Positions 25,014 to 34,561 of a stretch of DNA of 64,000 nucleotides are shown one piece after another. The stretch comes from Rummeliibacillus stabekisii. Its GTDB lineage: Bacteria > Bacillota > Bacilli > Bacillales_A > Planococcaceae. Position 1 is the first letter of the stretch. Every line of letters starts with the position of its first letter. The position numbers and the translations under genes were made by a program. The notes beneath the pieces are model-generated. The model did not search any database and was not told the origin of the DNA. It worked only from the letters and a program-made list of their open reading frames with translations. The stretch lies in NCBI RefSeq assembly GCF_007988965.1, contig NZ_BJVD01000003.1, forward strand, positions 124,001-188,000. The letters run 5' to 3'.

Positions 25014-25976
25014 TTACTCAATACGAATTCGAGGATCAACAATACTCATAATAATGTCCGATAAAAGACTCCCTAACAATGAAAGGAAACCAAATAACAT
25101 AACCAATGCTGTAATTACAGAGTAATCACGTTGTCCCAACGATTCTATAAAGAGCTGTCCCATACCTGGATAACCAAAAATTGTTTCAATAAAGATAGAG
25201 CCACCCAATAAACCAGTTATTGTAAAGCCAAGAAATGCTGCAATCGGTAAAAGTGAGTTTCGGAAAATATGTTTTGAATAAATTTTCTTCATTGGCACAC
25301 CTTTACTACGGGCTGTTTTTACATAATCTTGTGTTTTCGCATCAATGACCTCTGAACGGAGATATTGAATAACACTTGTCGTTCCTAAAATAGCTCCGGT
25401 AAAGCCCGGTAAGATGAGATGATACAGCTTGCTCATGAAATAACCCCATGTGCCAGCGTCATATTTCACATCAACTGATCCACTTGTTGGGAACCAATCC
25501 AGTTTGTACCCGAAGAAGAAAAGAATGAGCAATCCAAGCACAAATGTTGGAATCGCATACGTTACAAAGCTGTATAAGACTGTTCCTTTATCAAAAAGCG
25601 AATTTTGAAAGCGTCCTGCATAAATACCAAGTGGAATTGCAATCAAATACACCAAGAGAACAGTAAATAATGAAAGCCAAAATGTATTTAGTGCACGTTC
25701 GCCAATTAAGCTTGATACACTATCTTTGAATGCGTAACTATCACCAAAATCACCGTGGAAAGCATTGACAATCCAATGATAATATTGAACATACCAGGGA
25801 TCGTTCAACCCCGCCTTTTCTCTTAATTCTTCTATAACATTAGGGTCGGTTTGCGGAGTAATCATACCAGTGAACGGATCACCCGGCATTAATTTTGCTA
25901 ATCCAAAAATAAGTAGACTTAATACAAATAGTTGAGGAATCATGACAAGTACGCGACGTACAATTGTTTTCCACAT
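25014..25976 (-). CDS. oppB: Oligopeptide ABC transporter permease, OppB type
   Basis: A 320-aa permease with six spans, beginning MWKTIVRRVLVMIPQLF, the usual OppB N-terminal span. The EAA loop is AKTQDYVKTARSKGVPMKK. I chose the ATG at 25976: AGGAGG lies eight bases upstream, inside the end of the ATPase gene, and the stop of that gene (25980-25978) is one base away. It pairs with the OppC-type permease. Confidence 0.9.
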   Translation of the reverse strand: MWKTIVRRVLVMIPQLFVLSLLIFGLAKLMPGDPFTGMITPQTDPNVIEELREKAGLNDPWYVQYYHWIVNAFHGDFGDSYAFKDSVSSLIGERALNTFWLSLFTVLLVYLIAIPLGIYAGRFQNSLFDKGTVLYSFVTYAIPTFVLGLLILFFFGYKLDWFPTSGSVDVKYDAGTWGYFMSKLYHLILPGFTGAILGTTSVIQYLRSEVIDAKTQDYVKTARSKGVPMKKIYSKHIFRNSLLPIAAFLGFTITGLLGGSIFIETIFGYPGMGQLFIESLGQRDYSVITALVMLFGFLSLLGSLLSDIIMSIVDPRIRIE

Positions 25977-25977
25977 A

Positions 25978-26925
25978 CTACATTCCTCCTCTCTCTGCAC
26001 CCATCATGGCAACCTTATGCGTTTGCGAGAGGTCTTTTAATGGATACACTTTACCTTTTTCATCAAAATATTTATGGGAGTCAGCTTTATAAGCAGCTTC
26101 GACTGCCCGACGTTTAATTTTTCGTTCATCTCTTGTTTCTGGTTCTATATTTGGAATGGCAGATAGTAGACGATTTGTATAGACATGTTGAGGGTTAGCG
26201 TAAATTTCCTCTCGCGTGCCACTTTCTACAAATCTACCTTTATACATAATTGAGATATGGTCACACATGTGACGAACAACCCCTAAATCATGCGAGATAA
26301 ATAAATAGCTAAGCCCGAATTCATTTTGAATGTCTTTCATAAAGTTGAGTACTTGGGCTTGTACAGATAAGTCCAGTGCTGATACCGGTTCATCAGCAAT
26401 TATCATTTTGGGATTGCAAGCGACAGCTCGTGCAATGCCTAGACGTTGTTTTTGACCACCTGAGAATTCATGTGGGTATTTAAGCAAGGCCTCTTCAGAC
26501 ATGCCGACAATTTCAAGCAATTCAATAATTCTGCGTTTTTCTTCTTGCGGAGATACTTTCATAAAATTCCGGATCGGCTCTGCTAAAATCTCTTGAATTC
26601 TTTTTCTAGGGTTCATAGCAGAAGTAGAATCTTGGAAAATCATTTGGATATCGCGATTATACGCGCTGTTCCTTTTGCGACGTTGATTGGTCACATTTTG
26701 GCCCTCGTAAATAATTTGACCAGATGTAATTTTTTCAAGACCAATGATTGCCTTTCCTGTTGTCGATTTCCCAGAACCAGATTCGCCAACAAGGCCGTAT
26801 GTTTTACCCTTTTCAAATTCCATTGATACACCGTCCACCGCGTATACATGGTCAACCACTGTATTGAAAAAACCTCCGCGAATTGGATAATGTACATTTA
26901 AATCTTTAATTTGCATGAAGCTCAT
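25978..26925 (-). CDS. oppF: Oligopeptide ABC transporter ATPase, OppF type
   Basis: A 315-aa ABC ATPase. Walker A GESGSGKST, signature SGGQKQRLGIARAV, Walker B MIIADEPVSALD and the H-loop ISHDLGVVRHM are intact. The C-terminal oligopeptide-transporter extension is present. The start at 26925 is chosen because AAGGAGG is eight bases upstream; this makes it overlap the end of the OppD-type gene by 20 bases. It would form the ATPase heterodimer with OppD. Confidence 0.9.
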   Translation of the reverse strand: MSFMQIKDLNVHYPIRGGFFNTVVDHVYAVDGVSMEFEKGKTYGLVGESGSGKSTTGKAIIGLEKITSGQIIYEGQNVTNQRRKRNSAYNRDIQMIFQDSTSAMNPRKRIQEILAEPIRNFMKVSPQEEKRRIIELLEIVGMSEEALLKYPHEFSGGQKQRLGIARAVACNPKMIIADEPVSALDLSVQAQVLNFMKDIQNEFGLSYLFISHDLGVVRHMCDHISIMYKGRFVESGTREEIYANPQHVYTNRLLSAIPNIEPETRDERKIKRRAVEAAYKADSHKYFDEKGKVYPLKDLSQTHKVAMMGAERGGM

Positions 26926-27934
26926 GTTGCAGTCCTCCTTCTTGATGTTCAAAATGGAAGTCCTTCCAGCAAGTGCACCTTACAAAGTGATCCTTAGAAA
27001 TTTCGTGCAATGCTGGGTTCTCTTCATGCTTGGTTTCATCAATCCATGGCACACGGGGTGCAAATCGGCAACCCTTACGCGGCATTTTCGTTAATGTTGG
27101 CACCATACCTTGGATTACTTCTAATCGCTCGTTGTTGCTGTCAGCTTGTGGTATCGAGTTTAATAATGACCTTGTATAAGGATGCAGTGGGTTTCTAAAT
27201 AACTCGGTTACTGTTGCTAATTCAACAATCTGGCCAGCATACATAACAGCTACTCGATCTGCCACCTCTGCGACTACCCCTAAGTCATGAGTGATTAGGA
27301 CAATCCCTGCATCTGTCTCTTCCTGTAAATCATTCAGCAAATCTAGAATCTGAGCTTGAATCGTTACATCTAACGCAGTTGTCGGTTCATCCGCAACCAT
27401 AATCTTCGGTTTACAAGCAATTGCAATGGCAATTACCACACGCTGTCTCATACCTCCTGAAAGCTGATGAGGAAATTGATTCGCTACACGTGCTGGATTG
27501 ACAATACCAACCTGATCTAACAATTCTAATACACGCTCTTTGCGTTTATTTTCATCAAGCTTCGTATGATATTTTAATGTTTCAGCAATTTGTTCACCAA
27601 TTTTCATTAAAGGGTTTAAAGCTGCTAAAGGATCTTGGAAGATAAAACCGATATCATTTCCTCGAATTTTATTAAGCTCATCTTCCTTAAACTCTACTAA
27701 GTTTTTTCCTTTATAGAGAATCTCACCAGTCACTTTGGTATTGCCTGGCGGGTGAAGACCAACGATTGAAGTAGCGAGTGTACTTTTTCCGCAACCTGAT
27801 TCTCCTACAATGGCTAACACTTCATTCTCCTTTAGTGTAAGCGATATATCTTCTACCGCATGATAATAATGATCTTTGATTCTAAAACTAGTATGTAAAT
27901 TTTTTATATTTAAAATATCATTCTTCGATTTCAT
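26906..27934 (-). CDS. oppD: Oligopeptide ABC transporter ATPase, OppD type
   Basis: A 342-aa ABC ATPase, first gene of the operon. Walker A GESGCGKST (about residues 43-51), signature LSGGMRQRVVIAIAI, Walker B MVADEPTTALD, and the OppD/DppD C-terminal region with cysteines (GCRFAPRVPW, FVRCTCWKD), which in relatives can hold an iron-sulfur cluster. An AT-rich leader of roughly 500 bases precedes it. Confidence 0.9.
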   Translation of the reverse strand: MKSKNDILNIKNLHTSFRIKDHYYHAVEDISLTLKENEVLAIVGESGCGKSTLATSIVGLHPPGNTKVTGEILYKGKNLVEFKEDELNKIRGNDIGFIFQDPLAALNPLMKIGEQIAETLKYHTKLDENKRKERVLELLDQVGIVNPARVANQFPHQLSGGMRQRVVIAIAIACKPKIMVADEPTTALDVTIQAQILDLLNDLQEETDAGIVLITHDLGVVAEVADRVAVMYAGQIVELATVTELFRNPLHPYTRSLLNSIPQADSNNERLEVIQGMVPTLTKMPRKGCRFAPRVPWIDETKHEENPALHEISKDHFVRCTCWKDFHFEHQEGGLQHELHAN

Positions 27935-28401
27935 AATATATACTCCTTTCTAAATAGTAAGTAAGGAATGAAAATTCTAATAATTTAATTTAAAAAAACG
28001 TTAGGTTTCTACTCAGATATTTCGACACTCTAAATTTCTTATTTTTACTAATATATCATATATTTCTAATTTGTCTATATATTTTTACAATTCGTTTACA
28101 CTTTTTAAATTTAAGTTAAATTTATCCCGTATTACATTCATATGCTAACAACTTCTTTTCAATTCAGTTCGTCCAAACATCACTCCGATTTATATAACTA
28201 TATTATTTAATACAACTAACTAAAATCAGAAATTCAAATTGTATTCAAGAATCATATATTCTTTATAATTGAATAGTCCAAAATTTTTATTTAGTCAGAT
28301 AACTTTTTTAATATTATAGCATAGGGATTTTATTTTAAAAACTACTTTTTAAAAATTCTTCCATACTCTCTTCTACTTTAAAGTGATAAATTTTCTTTTT
28401 T
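27935..28401. other. AT-rich intergenic region upstream of the opp operon
   Basis: About 470 bases with no convincing coding frame on either strand. Apart from the candidate promoter/palindrome at 28050-28077 and the pheT terminator at its right edge I see no named element. It separates pheT from opp, an insertion relative to the B. subtilis pheT-rnhC junction. Confidence 0.5.
28050..28077 (-). promoter_or_regulatory. Candidate promoter and palindrome for the opp operon
   Basis: On the minus strand TAGACA (28077-28072), 16 bases and TATATT (28055-28050). A perfect palindrome AATATATCATATATT (28050-28064) overlaps the -10 box and could be an operator. Both are plausible but weak in such AT-rich sequence. 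Confidence 0.4.
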
Positions 28402-28438
28402 AAAAAAACACAAGCAAAGAAATACTTTGCTTGTGTTT
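28402..28438 (-). terminator. Rho-independent terminator after pheT
   Basis: A 14-bp perfect stem AAACACAAGCAAAG/CTTTGCTTGTGTTT followed on the minus strand by seven T. It starts just after the pheT stop. Confidence 0.92.
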
Positions 28439-28444
28439 AGATAA

Positions 28445-30850
28445 TTAGCGGATTTCTGCACCCGCTTCAGTTAGCTCTTTCAATACTTGGTCATGTGCGC
28501 CTACCACTTCTTCGTCTGTTAATGTACGCTCAGGCGTTTGGTACGTCAATGTAAAGGCAAGTGATTTTTTACCCGCCTCCATTTTATCTCCTTCGTACAA
28601 GTCAAACACATGGATATCTTTTAACAGATCTCCTCCTGCACGTCGAATAATCTCTTCCAAATCTCCCGCTTTTACAGCTGAATTAACAACTAGTGCAATG
28701 TCGCGTGAAACGGATGGGAAACGTGGAACTGGTACATATTTTAACGGCTCAATGATTGTATTAAGAAGAGCCTCTATATTCAATTCAGCTACATAAGTTT
28801 CTTTAATGCCTTGTGCTTTTTGCTCAGATGGATGAATTTGACCAAGGAAACCGATAGACTTGTTATCTAAAAGAACTTTTGCTGTACGTCCAGGATGCAT
28901 TCCATCGATAACAGCAGTTTCTAAAGAAATTCTTCCTTCAATATCCAATTTCGCAAACATCGCTTCTAAAATTCCTTTTAGTACAAAGAAATCTACTTTT
29001 TTGTTTTCGCCTTGCCATTTATGGTTAAGCCAATCGCCTGTTAAAGCAATGGCGATATGTTCCTCTTCATGTGGCAGGCCTTCTTCCGTTTGCCCTAAAA
29101 AGACGGAACCAATTTCATACAATGCCACGGTATCTTGTTGACGCGACACATTATACGTCACAGCCTCAATAAGATGTGGTAAGATACTTTGTCGCAGCGT
29201 GCTTCTTTCCTCACTCATTGGCATTAATAAACGTGTAGTTTGCGCCGTTTCTATTGCATATTTTTGTGAAAGATCATCAGATGTTAACGAATAAGTTAAT
29301 GCTTGCTCAAGGCCAATACCTTGCATTAGATGGTGGACAATTCGTCTTTTCGCTTGATAATGCGTTAATCCGCCAGATTTTCCTTCATCAACTGGAAGAG
29401 TAGCTGGAATTTCATCGTACCCATATAACCGAGCGATTTCTTCCACAACATCTTCTTCAATTTTAACGTCTTGACGGCGTGTCGGCACATCAATAAATAG
29501 AAGTCCATTTGCTGTTTCAACAGTGAATTTTAAACGTTTTAAAATAGAAACCATTTCGTTTAGTGAAATTTTCATTCCTAAGCGTGCATTCACAAAGTCA
29601 GGAGACACCACGACACGTGTTGGTTCTTTTTCTAATTCATCTACCATTACAGTCCCTTCCAATACCTCGCCACCTGCTAGCTCTGCTAACAATTGTGCCG
29701 CACGTTCAGCTGCTGGGATGACACGATTTGGATCAATGCCTTTTTCATATCGAGCACTTGCTTCACTTCTTAATCCAAGTGATTTTGCTGTTTGACGGAT
29801 TGATTGACCTTCAAAATATGCAGATTCAATAACAACAGTTGTTGTAGTATCGGTTACTTCAGAATCTAAACCGCCCATAACACCTGCAACTGTTACAGCT
29901 TCTTTACCATTTGTAATGACTAAGTTCTCTTTTGTTAATTCGCGTTCTTGGCCATCAAGTGTTGTAATTTTTTCACCATCGTTTGCTAAGCGAACAAGTA
30001 TTTCACCTGTACCAAGTGCGTCATAGTCGAATGCGTGAAGTGGTTGGCCATATTCCATTAACACATAATTTGTAATATCCACTACATTATTTAACGGACG
30101 TACGCCTGCTGCCATTAAACGTTCTTGAAGCCATAATGGCGATTCACCAACTTTGACGTTCTTCACTACTTTTGCAGTATACATAGGATTTTGTTCTTTC
30201 GCTTCAACGCTTACCTTTAAAACATCAGAAGCTTTTTCATTAGAAGCTGTGTATGTCGGCTCCGGCAGATTGATTTCTTCTGATAGGATAGCAGCCACTT
30301 CATAAGCAACCCCAAGCATGCTCATGGCATCAGAACGGTTTGGTGTAAGACCTAATTCTAGTACGACATCATCCAGGCTTAACGCTTCGATTGCATCCAT
30401 TCCAACTGGCGTGTCTTCAGGCAATACAAATATTCCATCTGCGTATTTTTTCGGTACTACTTTGCTGTCCATCCCTAACTCTTGCAATGAGCAAATCATG
30501 CCGTTGGACACTTCACCACGAAGCTTACCTTTTTTGATTTTCTTGCCGCCGACATAGCCATTTGGACGAACTGCTACAATTTTTTGTCCTTCTTCTACAT
30601 TAGGTGCCCCGCAGACAATCTGTGATAATTCAATCTCACCGAAGTCTACTTGGCAAATATTCAAATGGTCAGAATCTGGGTGTTTTACTTTCTCTTTAAT
30701 TTCTCCCACCATCAGTTTCTTTAAGCCCTCTGATAAATGGTGGACACCTTCTACTTCAATCCCTGAACGGGTAATTTTCTCTGCTATTTCTTCTGGACTT
30801 AACTCTTGAAGATTCACATATTGTGATAGCCATTTTAGTGATACATACAT
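28445..30850 (-). CDS. pheT: Phenylalanyl-tRNA synthetase beta subunit
   Basis: An 801-aa PheRS beta chain. In order: the OB-fold tRNA-binding domain (about residues 40-150, HPDSDHLNICQVDFG), B3/B4 editing domain (about 210-380), B5 (about 405-480), the catalytic-like domain, and the C-terminal anticodon-binding FDX-ACB domain (VPRFPSVSRDIALVV onward). It forms the alpha2-beta2 enzyme with PheS, 17 bases upstream. Expression is governed by the T-box before pheS. Confidence 0.97.
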   Translation of the reverse strand: MYVSLKWLSQYVNLQELSPEEIAEKITRSGIEVEGVHHLSEGLKKLMVGEIKEKVKHPDSDHLNICQVDFGEIELSQIVCGAPNVEEGQKIVAVRPNGYVGGKKIKKGKLRGEVSNGMICSLQELGMDSKVVPKKYADGIFVLPEDTPVGMDAIEALSLDDVVLELGLTPNRSDAMSMLGVAYEVAAILSEEINLPEPTYTASNEKASDVLKVSVEAKEQNPMYTAKVVKNVKVGESPLWLQERLMAAGVRPLNNVVDITNYVLMEYGQPLHAFDYDALGTGEILVRLANDGEKITTLDGQERELTKENLVITNGKEAVTVAGVMGGLDSEVTDTTTTVVIESAYFEGQSIRQTAKSLGLRSEASARYEKGIDPNRVIPAAERAAQLLAELAGGEVLEGTVMVDELEKEPTRVVVSPDFVNARLGMKISLNEMVSILKRLKFTVETANGLLFIDVPTRRQDVKIEEDVVEEIARLYGYDEIPATLPVDEGKSGGLTHYQAKRRIVHHLMQGIGLEQALTYSLTSDDLSQKYAIETAQTTRLLMPMSEERSTLRQSILPHLIEAVTYNVSRQQDTVALYEIGSVFLGQTEEGLPHEEEHIAIALTGDWLNHKWQGENKKVDFFVLKGILEAMFAKLDIEGRISLETAVIDGMHPGRTAKVLLDNKSIGFLGQIHPSEQKAQGIKETYVAELNIEALLNTIIEPLKYVPVPRFPSVSRDIALVVNSAVKAGDLEEIIRRAGGDLLKDIHVFDLYEGDKMEAGKKSLAFTLTYQTPERTLTDEEVVGAHDQVLKELTEAGAEIR

Positions 30851-30867
30851 CTCTCTCGTCTTCCTCC

Positions 30868-31911
30868 TTACTCTTCCACGCGATGGAATTGTGATAAAAA
30901 GCGTACATCATTTGTATAGAAATGGCGTATATCATCTACACCGTATTTCAGCATAGCAATACGCTCCGGTCCCATCCCAAATGCAAATCCTGATACTTTT
31001 TTCGGATCATACCCTGCCATGGATAATACATTTGGATGTACCATACCAGCTCCAAGGATTTCAATCCAACCTGTATGTTTGCAGACATTACAGCCTTCTC
31101 CTCCGCATTTGAAGCAAGAGATATCCATCTCAACTGACGGCTCTGTGAACGGGAAGAAACTTGGACGCAAACGAATCTCACGGTCGTCACCAAACATTTT
31201 CTTCGCGAAAAGATCTAATGTACCTTTTAAATCGCTCATCCGGATATTTTCGCCAACCACTAGGCCTTCGATCTGAGTAAACTGGTGTGAATGTGTTGCA
31301 TCATCATTATCGCGTCGGAAAACCTTCCCTGGGCAAATGATTTTAATTGATTCACCTTTTTTCGCTTCCATTGTACGAGCTTGCACAGGTGATGTATGTG
31401 TACGAAGAAGGATTTCTTCAGATATATAGAAAGTATCTTGCATATCTCTTGCTGGATGTCCTTTTGGCAAGTTTAGCGCTTCAAAGTTATAGTAGTCTTT
31501 CTCTACTTCTGGCCCTTCTGCCACTTCATATCCCATAGAGATAAATAAATCTTCAATTTCTTCAATCACACGTGTTAAAGGATGAGCTCCACCAACTTTA
31601 ACTGGGCGTCCTGGCAATGTAATATCAATTGCTTCCTTCGCTAACTGCTCATTGATCGCCACTTCTTCTAGTTCCACTTTACGAGCATCTAGCGCTTGCT
31701 GCACTTCTGCACGCACCTCATTGACTAAAGCGCCCATTTTTGGACGTTCATCTGCAGGTAGTTTCCCCATCCCTTTTGATAACTCTGTGATGGGACCTTT
31801 TTTCCCTAGAAATGCTACACGCACTTCATTTAATTGTTTCATGTCCTCAGCAGCCGAAACCTTGCTTAATGCTTCTTCTTTTAGCTGAGTTAATTGTTCT
31901 AGCATTGCCAA
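30868..31911 (-). CDS. pheS: Phenylalanyl-tRNA synthetase alpha subunit
   Basis: A 347-aa catalytic chain of PheRS. An N-terminal coiled coil (about 1-90) leads to class II motifs: [44 protein letters not shown] and the C-terminal [14 protein letters not shown] (motif 3). I favour the TTG at 31911 because AGGAGG lies seven bases before it; an ATG two codons further in (31905) is the alternative. The unusual start could keep synthesis low. Confidence 0.95.
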   Translation of the reverse strand: MAMLEQLTQLKEEALSKVSAAEDMKQLNEVRVAFLGKKGPITELSKGMGKLPADERPKMGALVNEVRAEVQQALDARKVELEEVAINEQLAKEAIDITLPGRPVKVGGAHPLTRVIEEIEDLFISMGYEVAEGPEVEKDYYNFEALNLPKGHPARDMQDTFYISEEILLRTHTSPVQARTMEAKKGESIKIICPGKVFRRDNDDATHSHQFTQIEGLVVGENIRMSDLKGTLDLFAKKMFGDDREIRLRPSFFPFTEPSVEMDISCFKCGGEGCNVCKHTGWIEILGAGMVHPNVLSMAGYDPKKVSGFAFGMGPERIAMLKYGVDDIRHFYTNDVRFLSQFHRVEE

Positions 31912-31933
31912 ATTAATTCCTCCTTCCAAAAAT

Positions 31934-32200
31934 AAAAAAACCCCGCCCCTAAAAAGGGACGAGGAATACTTCGCGATACCACCCTAGTTATTGCAGATGT
32001 GCCAGTTGGGACACCATACAACCACTTCATTGATTTAACGGTTATTCACCGGCTCACCTTTACAGCATATTGCTGGTCCTGGCGGCTGCTAACGGGGTGA
32101 ACTTCCATTTAACTTGCATTGCACATGCTTCCAGTCACAGGCATGCACTCCCTAAAATGCTTGTAAAATGTACTCTTCCCGATCTTTGCATTTTTTATAA
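31934..32200 (-). promoter_or_regulatory. T-box leader of pheST (Phe specifier TTC)
   Basis: The minus strand carries the T-box core AGGGTGGTATCGCG (31972-31985 on the plus strand). A terminator follows (arms 31941-31950 and 31955-31964, G-T pairs, then seven T). In the stem I region the triplet TTC (32101-32099) sits after GGAAG in a suitable loop position and fits tRNA-Phe. Uncharged tRNA-Phe would favour the antiterminator. Confidence 0.92.
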
Positions 32201-32297
32201 TCCTTATACAAATTCATTATAATCAATCATCTACATGACATCAAGAAATTCTTTTTATGCGAACAATCACACACATATTTATGGATTTTCCATTCGT

Positions 32298-33062
32298 TTA
32301 GGTAGCGAAATAATACAGGACGATACCCGTCGCAACAGCTACATTTAAAGATTCAGCTTGACCCAGTATAGGGATTATGACATTTTTATCTGTTTTAGCC
32401 AACAAATCTTCATGTATGCCTGCACCTTCATTGCCCATAATTAAAGCAAATTTGCCTTCTTTTTTTACCTCATGATATAAAACAGCATTTTGTAATGCAG
32501 TTCCATAAACCGGAATTCCTTTCTCCTTCGAGGTATCAATCCATTCTGTTAAATCACCAGTGATAACAGGGATATGAAAAATGGAGCCTTGTGTAGAGCG
32601 GACAGTCTTTGGATTATAAGGATCTGCTGTACCCTTGCCTAAAATTACAGCATCAATGCCAGCAGCGTCCGCAGTACGGATCATAGTGCCCACATTGCCT
32701 GGATCTTGCACGGCATCAATTAGCAACAATTTGGTCCAGCTAGCTTTTTCTGAATCTTGCGTACTCGGTTTTTTCACATGAGCGAAGATACCTTGGGAAT
32801 GTTCCGTTTCCGAAAATTCTGCTGCTACCTGCGGAGTTACTTCCACAATAAAAAGCTGATCCAGATTCCAATGGGAAGGAATTTCAACATCTTCTCGGAT
32901 GATTAGGTTTAATATATCTACATTACTTTTCAAAGCTTCTTCAATCAAATGGAAACCTTCTATTATAAATTCACCTGAACGATCACGCTCTTTACGTGTT
33001 GTCGTTAGCTTCTTCCAATACTTCACAAGTGAATTTTGGGGAGATTCTATTCTTTTCATCAT
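32298..33062 (-). CDS. TrmH/SpoU-family RNA 2'-O-methyltransferase (YsgA-like)
   Basis: A 254-aa SPOUT methyltransferase. The N-terminal substrate-binding domain (RSGEFIIEGFHLIEEAL) precedes the knotted catalytic domain with motif 1 DPGNVGTMIRTADAAG, motif 2 LIMGNEGAGI and motif 3 IPILGQAESLNVAVATGI. It is expected to methylate rRNA; the precise nucleotide cannot be assigned. Its position next to pheS and divergent sspI matches B. subtilis ysgA. A tandem ATG-ATG start follows AGGCGG. Confidence 0.9.
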   Translation of the reverse strand: MMKRIESPQNSLVKYWKKLTTTRKERDRSGEFIIEGFHLIEEALKSNVDILNLIIREDVEIPSHWNLDQLFIVEVTPQVAAEFSETEHSQGIFAHVKKPSTQDSEKASWTKLLLIDAVQDPGNVGTMIRTADAAGIDAVILGKGTADPYNPKTVRSTQGSIFHIPVITGDLTEWIDTSKEKGIPVYGTALQNAVLYHEVKKEGKFALIMGNEGAGIHEDLLAKTDKNVIIPILGQAESLNVAVATGIVLYYFAT

Positions 33063-33175
33063 TCTTTCCGCCTTTACCTCTGTTAATACTTCGTAATCAT
33101 TACTCTCTTTCAGTTTAACAAAAGTATGTATAACAATCGAGTAAATGGCAAAAATATTGTCAGGAGGGATGCCGA

Positions 33176-33382
33176 ATGAATTTTCAAATACGCGATGCCA
33201 TTAAGCATAATGTGACAGGAAACAGCCCAGACGAATTAAAAAATATTGTGGAAGATGCGATTAAACGCGGTGAAGAACATTTACTTCCAGGTCTTGGCGT
33301 ATTCTTTGAAACATGGTGGCAGCAAGCTGATAAAAAAGAACAAGATTCTTTCATGAACGAACTTTCAAGAGCTTTCGCTTAA
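33176..33382 (+). CDS. sspI: Small acid-soluble spore protein SspI
   Basis: A 68-aa minor spore protein made in the forespore. The conserved N-terminus MNFQIRDAIKHNVTGNSP and the GLGVFFETWW core are family hallmarks. A very strong AGGAGGGATG ribosome site precedes the start. It is divergent from the rRNA methyltransferase, as in B. subtilis, and is ended by a terminator shared with argF. With gerE it supports a sporulating lineage. Confidence 0.95.
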   Translation: MNFQIRDAIKHNVTGNSPDELKNIVEDAIKRGEEHLLPGLGVFFETWWQQADKKEQDSFMNELSRAFA

Positions 33383-33385
33383 ACC

Positions 33386-33424
33386 AAAAAGTAGCACTTC
33401 TTCCATAAGAAGCTGCTACTTTTT
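33386..33424. terminator. Bidirectional terminator between sspI and argF
   Basis: A long inverted repeat AAAAAGTAGCACTTCTT / AAGAAGCTGCTACTTTTT with one bulge and T runs on both sides, placed between the convergent genes. Confidence 0.9.
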
Positions 33425-33455
33425 CTATCATACGAGAAAGATTTTCTATTATTGC

Positions 33456-34424
33456 TTAATCGGCTAATATAGAGACAAGCAGTGCTTTTTGAGCATGAAG
33501 ACGATTTTCTGCTTGCTGGTAGATAACAGAATGGCTGCTATCAATAATAGACGAAGTCACTTCTTCTTCGCGATGTGCAGGCAAACAATGCATAAATATA
33601 TAATCGGATTTAGCATGTGCGACAAGTGCATCATTTATTTGGAATTCCTTAAAATCTTGCAGGCGTTTTTCGCATTCATCTTCTTGCCCCATCGAAGTCC
33701 AAACATCGGTATAGATGATATCAGCATTTGATGCCGCTTCAACCGGATCAAACGTATGCAGAATGGTACTATCATTTGCTGATGCAATGTTTTTGGCCTC
33801 GTTCATGATATCTTGGTTAGGTTCATATCCTTTTGGTGTAGCAATAGCTAAATCCATCCCAACATGTGCGCAGGCATTCATTAATGAGTGGACAACATTA
33901 TTGCCATCGCCTATGTAGGCAAGTTTAAGTCCTTTGAATGTCCCTTTCACTTCATAAATTGTCTCCAAATCAGCTAATGCTTGGCAAGGATGAGCTAGGT
34001 CTGTAAGTCCATTAATAACAGGAATGGATGCATGTTTTGCAAGTTCAACTACTTTCTCATGAGAATTTGCCCGAATCATGATACCTTCTAAATATCCTGA
34101 GAGAACATGACCAGTATCTAAAATCGACTCACCACGACCTAGTTGAAGATCGTTTGCATTCATATACATACTTTTTCCGCCAAGCTGATTCATTGCTACT
34201 TCAAAGGAAATACGGGTACGCGTGGAGCTTTTTTCGAAAATCATCCCTAGTGTTTTGCCTTCTAATAACGGCGGACAAACTTCTTCTTTTGTTATCTTTT
34301 TCAGCTTAATGGCCAGATCTATAAGCTGGCTTACTTCTAAACTTGTGCATTCCCTTAACTCCAATAAATCTTTACCTTTCAACGATGTGACTATTCTCAA
34401 TTGCATCTTATCCAACAATTTCAT
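33456..34424 (-). CDS. argF: Ornithine carbamoyltransferase
   Basis: A 322-aa enzyme making citrulline from ornithine and carbamoyl phosphate. The carbamoyl-phosphate site [11 protein letters not shown] (about residues 58-68) is intact, as are the ornithine-side motifs [16 protein letters not shown] and [10 protein letters not shown]. No other arginine gene lies nearby, so it is a solitary argF or a catabolic arcB-type enzyme; the two cannot be told apart safely here. AAGGGG precedes the ATG, and a promoter lies about 40 bases upstream. Confidence 0.92.
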   Translation of the reverse strand: MKLLDKMQLRIVTSLKGKDLLELRECTSLEVSQLIDLAIKLKKITKEEVCPPLLEGKTLGMIFEKSSTRTRISFEVAMNQLGGKSMYMNANDLQLGRGESILDTGHVLSGYLEGIMIRANSHEKVVELAKHASIPVINGLTDLAHPCQALADLETIYEVKGTFKGLKLAYIGDGNNVVHSLMNACAHVGMDLAIATPKGYEPNQDIMNEAKNIASANDSTILHTFDPVEAASNADIIYTDVWTSMGQEDECEKRLQDFKEFQINDALVAHAKSDYIFMHCLPAHREEEVTSSIIDSSHSVIYQQAENRLHAQKALLVSILAD

Positions 34425-34459
34425 CTGTACATCCCCTTCCGACTAATTGGTTATTGTCT

Positions 34460-34488
34460 ATTGTATATATGTATAATTATAAATTCAA
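34460..34488 (-). promoter_or_regulatory. argF promoter
   Basis: Minus-strand TTGAAT (34488-34483), a 17-base spacer and TACAAT (34465-34460), about 36 bases before the argF start codon. Confidence 0.6.
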
Positions 34489-34516
34489 GTGTATTTTTAT
34501 AATACTTTAAACATAC

Positions 34517-34552
34517 AAAAAAAGGGAAGCCAATAAGTTTTGACTTCCCTTT
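34517..34552 (-). terminator. Rho-independent terminator after the M42 peptidase gene
   Basis: Arms AAGGGAAG/CTTCCCTT extended by CAA/TTG around a short loop, followed by seven T on the minus strand. Confidence 0.88.
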
Positions 34553-34561
34553 TCAGAATTA

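Noticed and set aside
34466-34500. ArgR box upstream of argF
   Set aside because: A partial TTGAATTTATA-like match exists, but in such AT-rich sequence it is no better than chance and it coincides with the -35 box and spacer.
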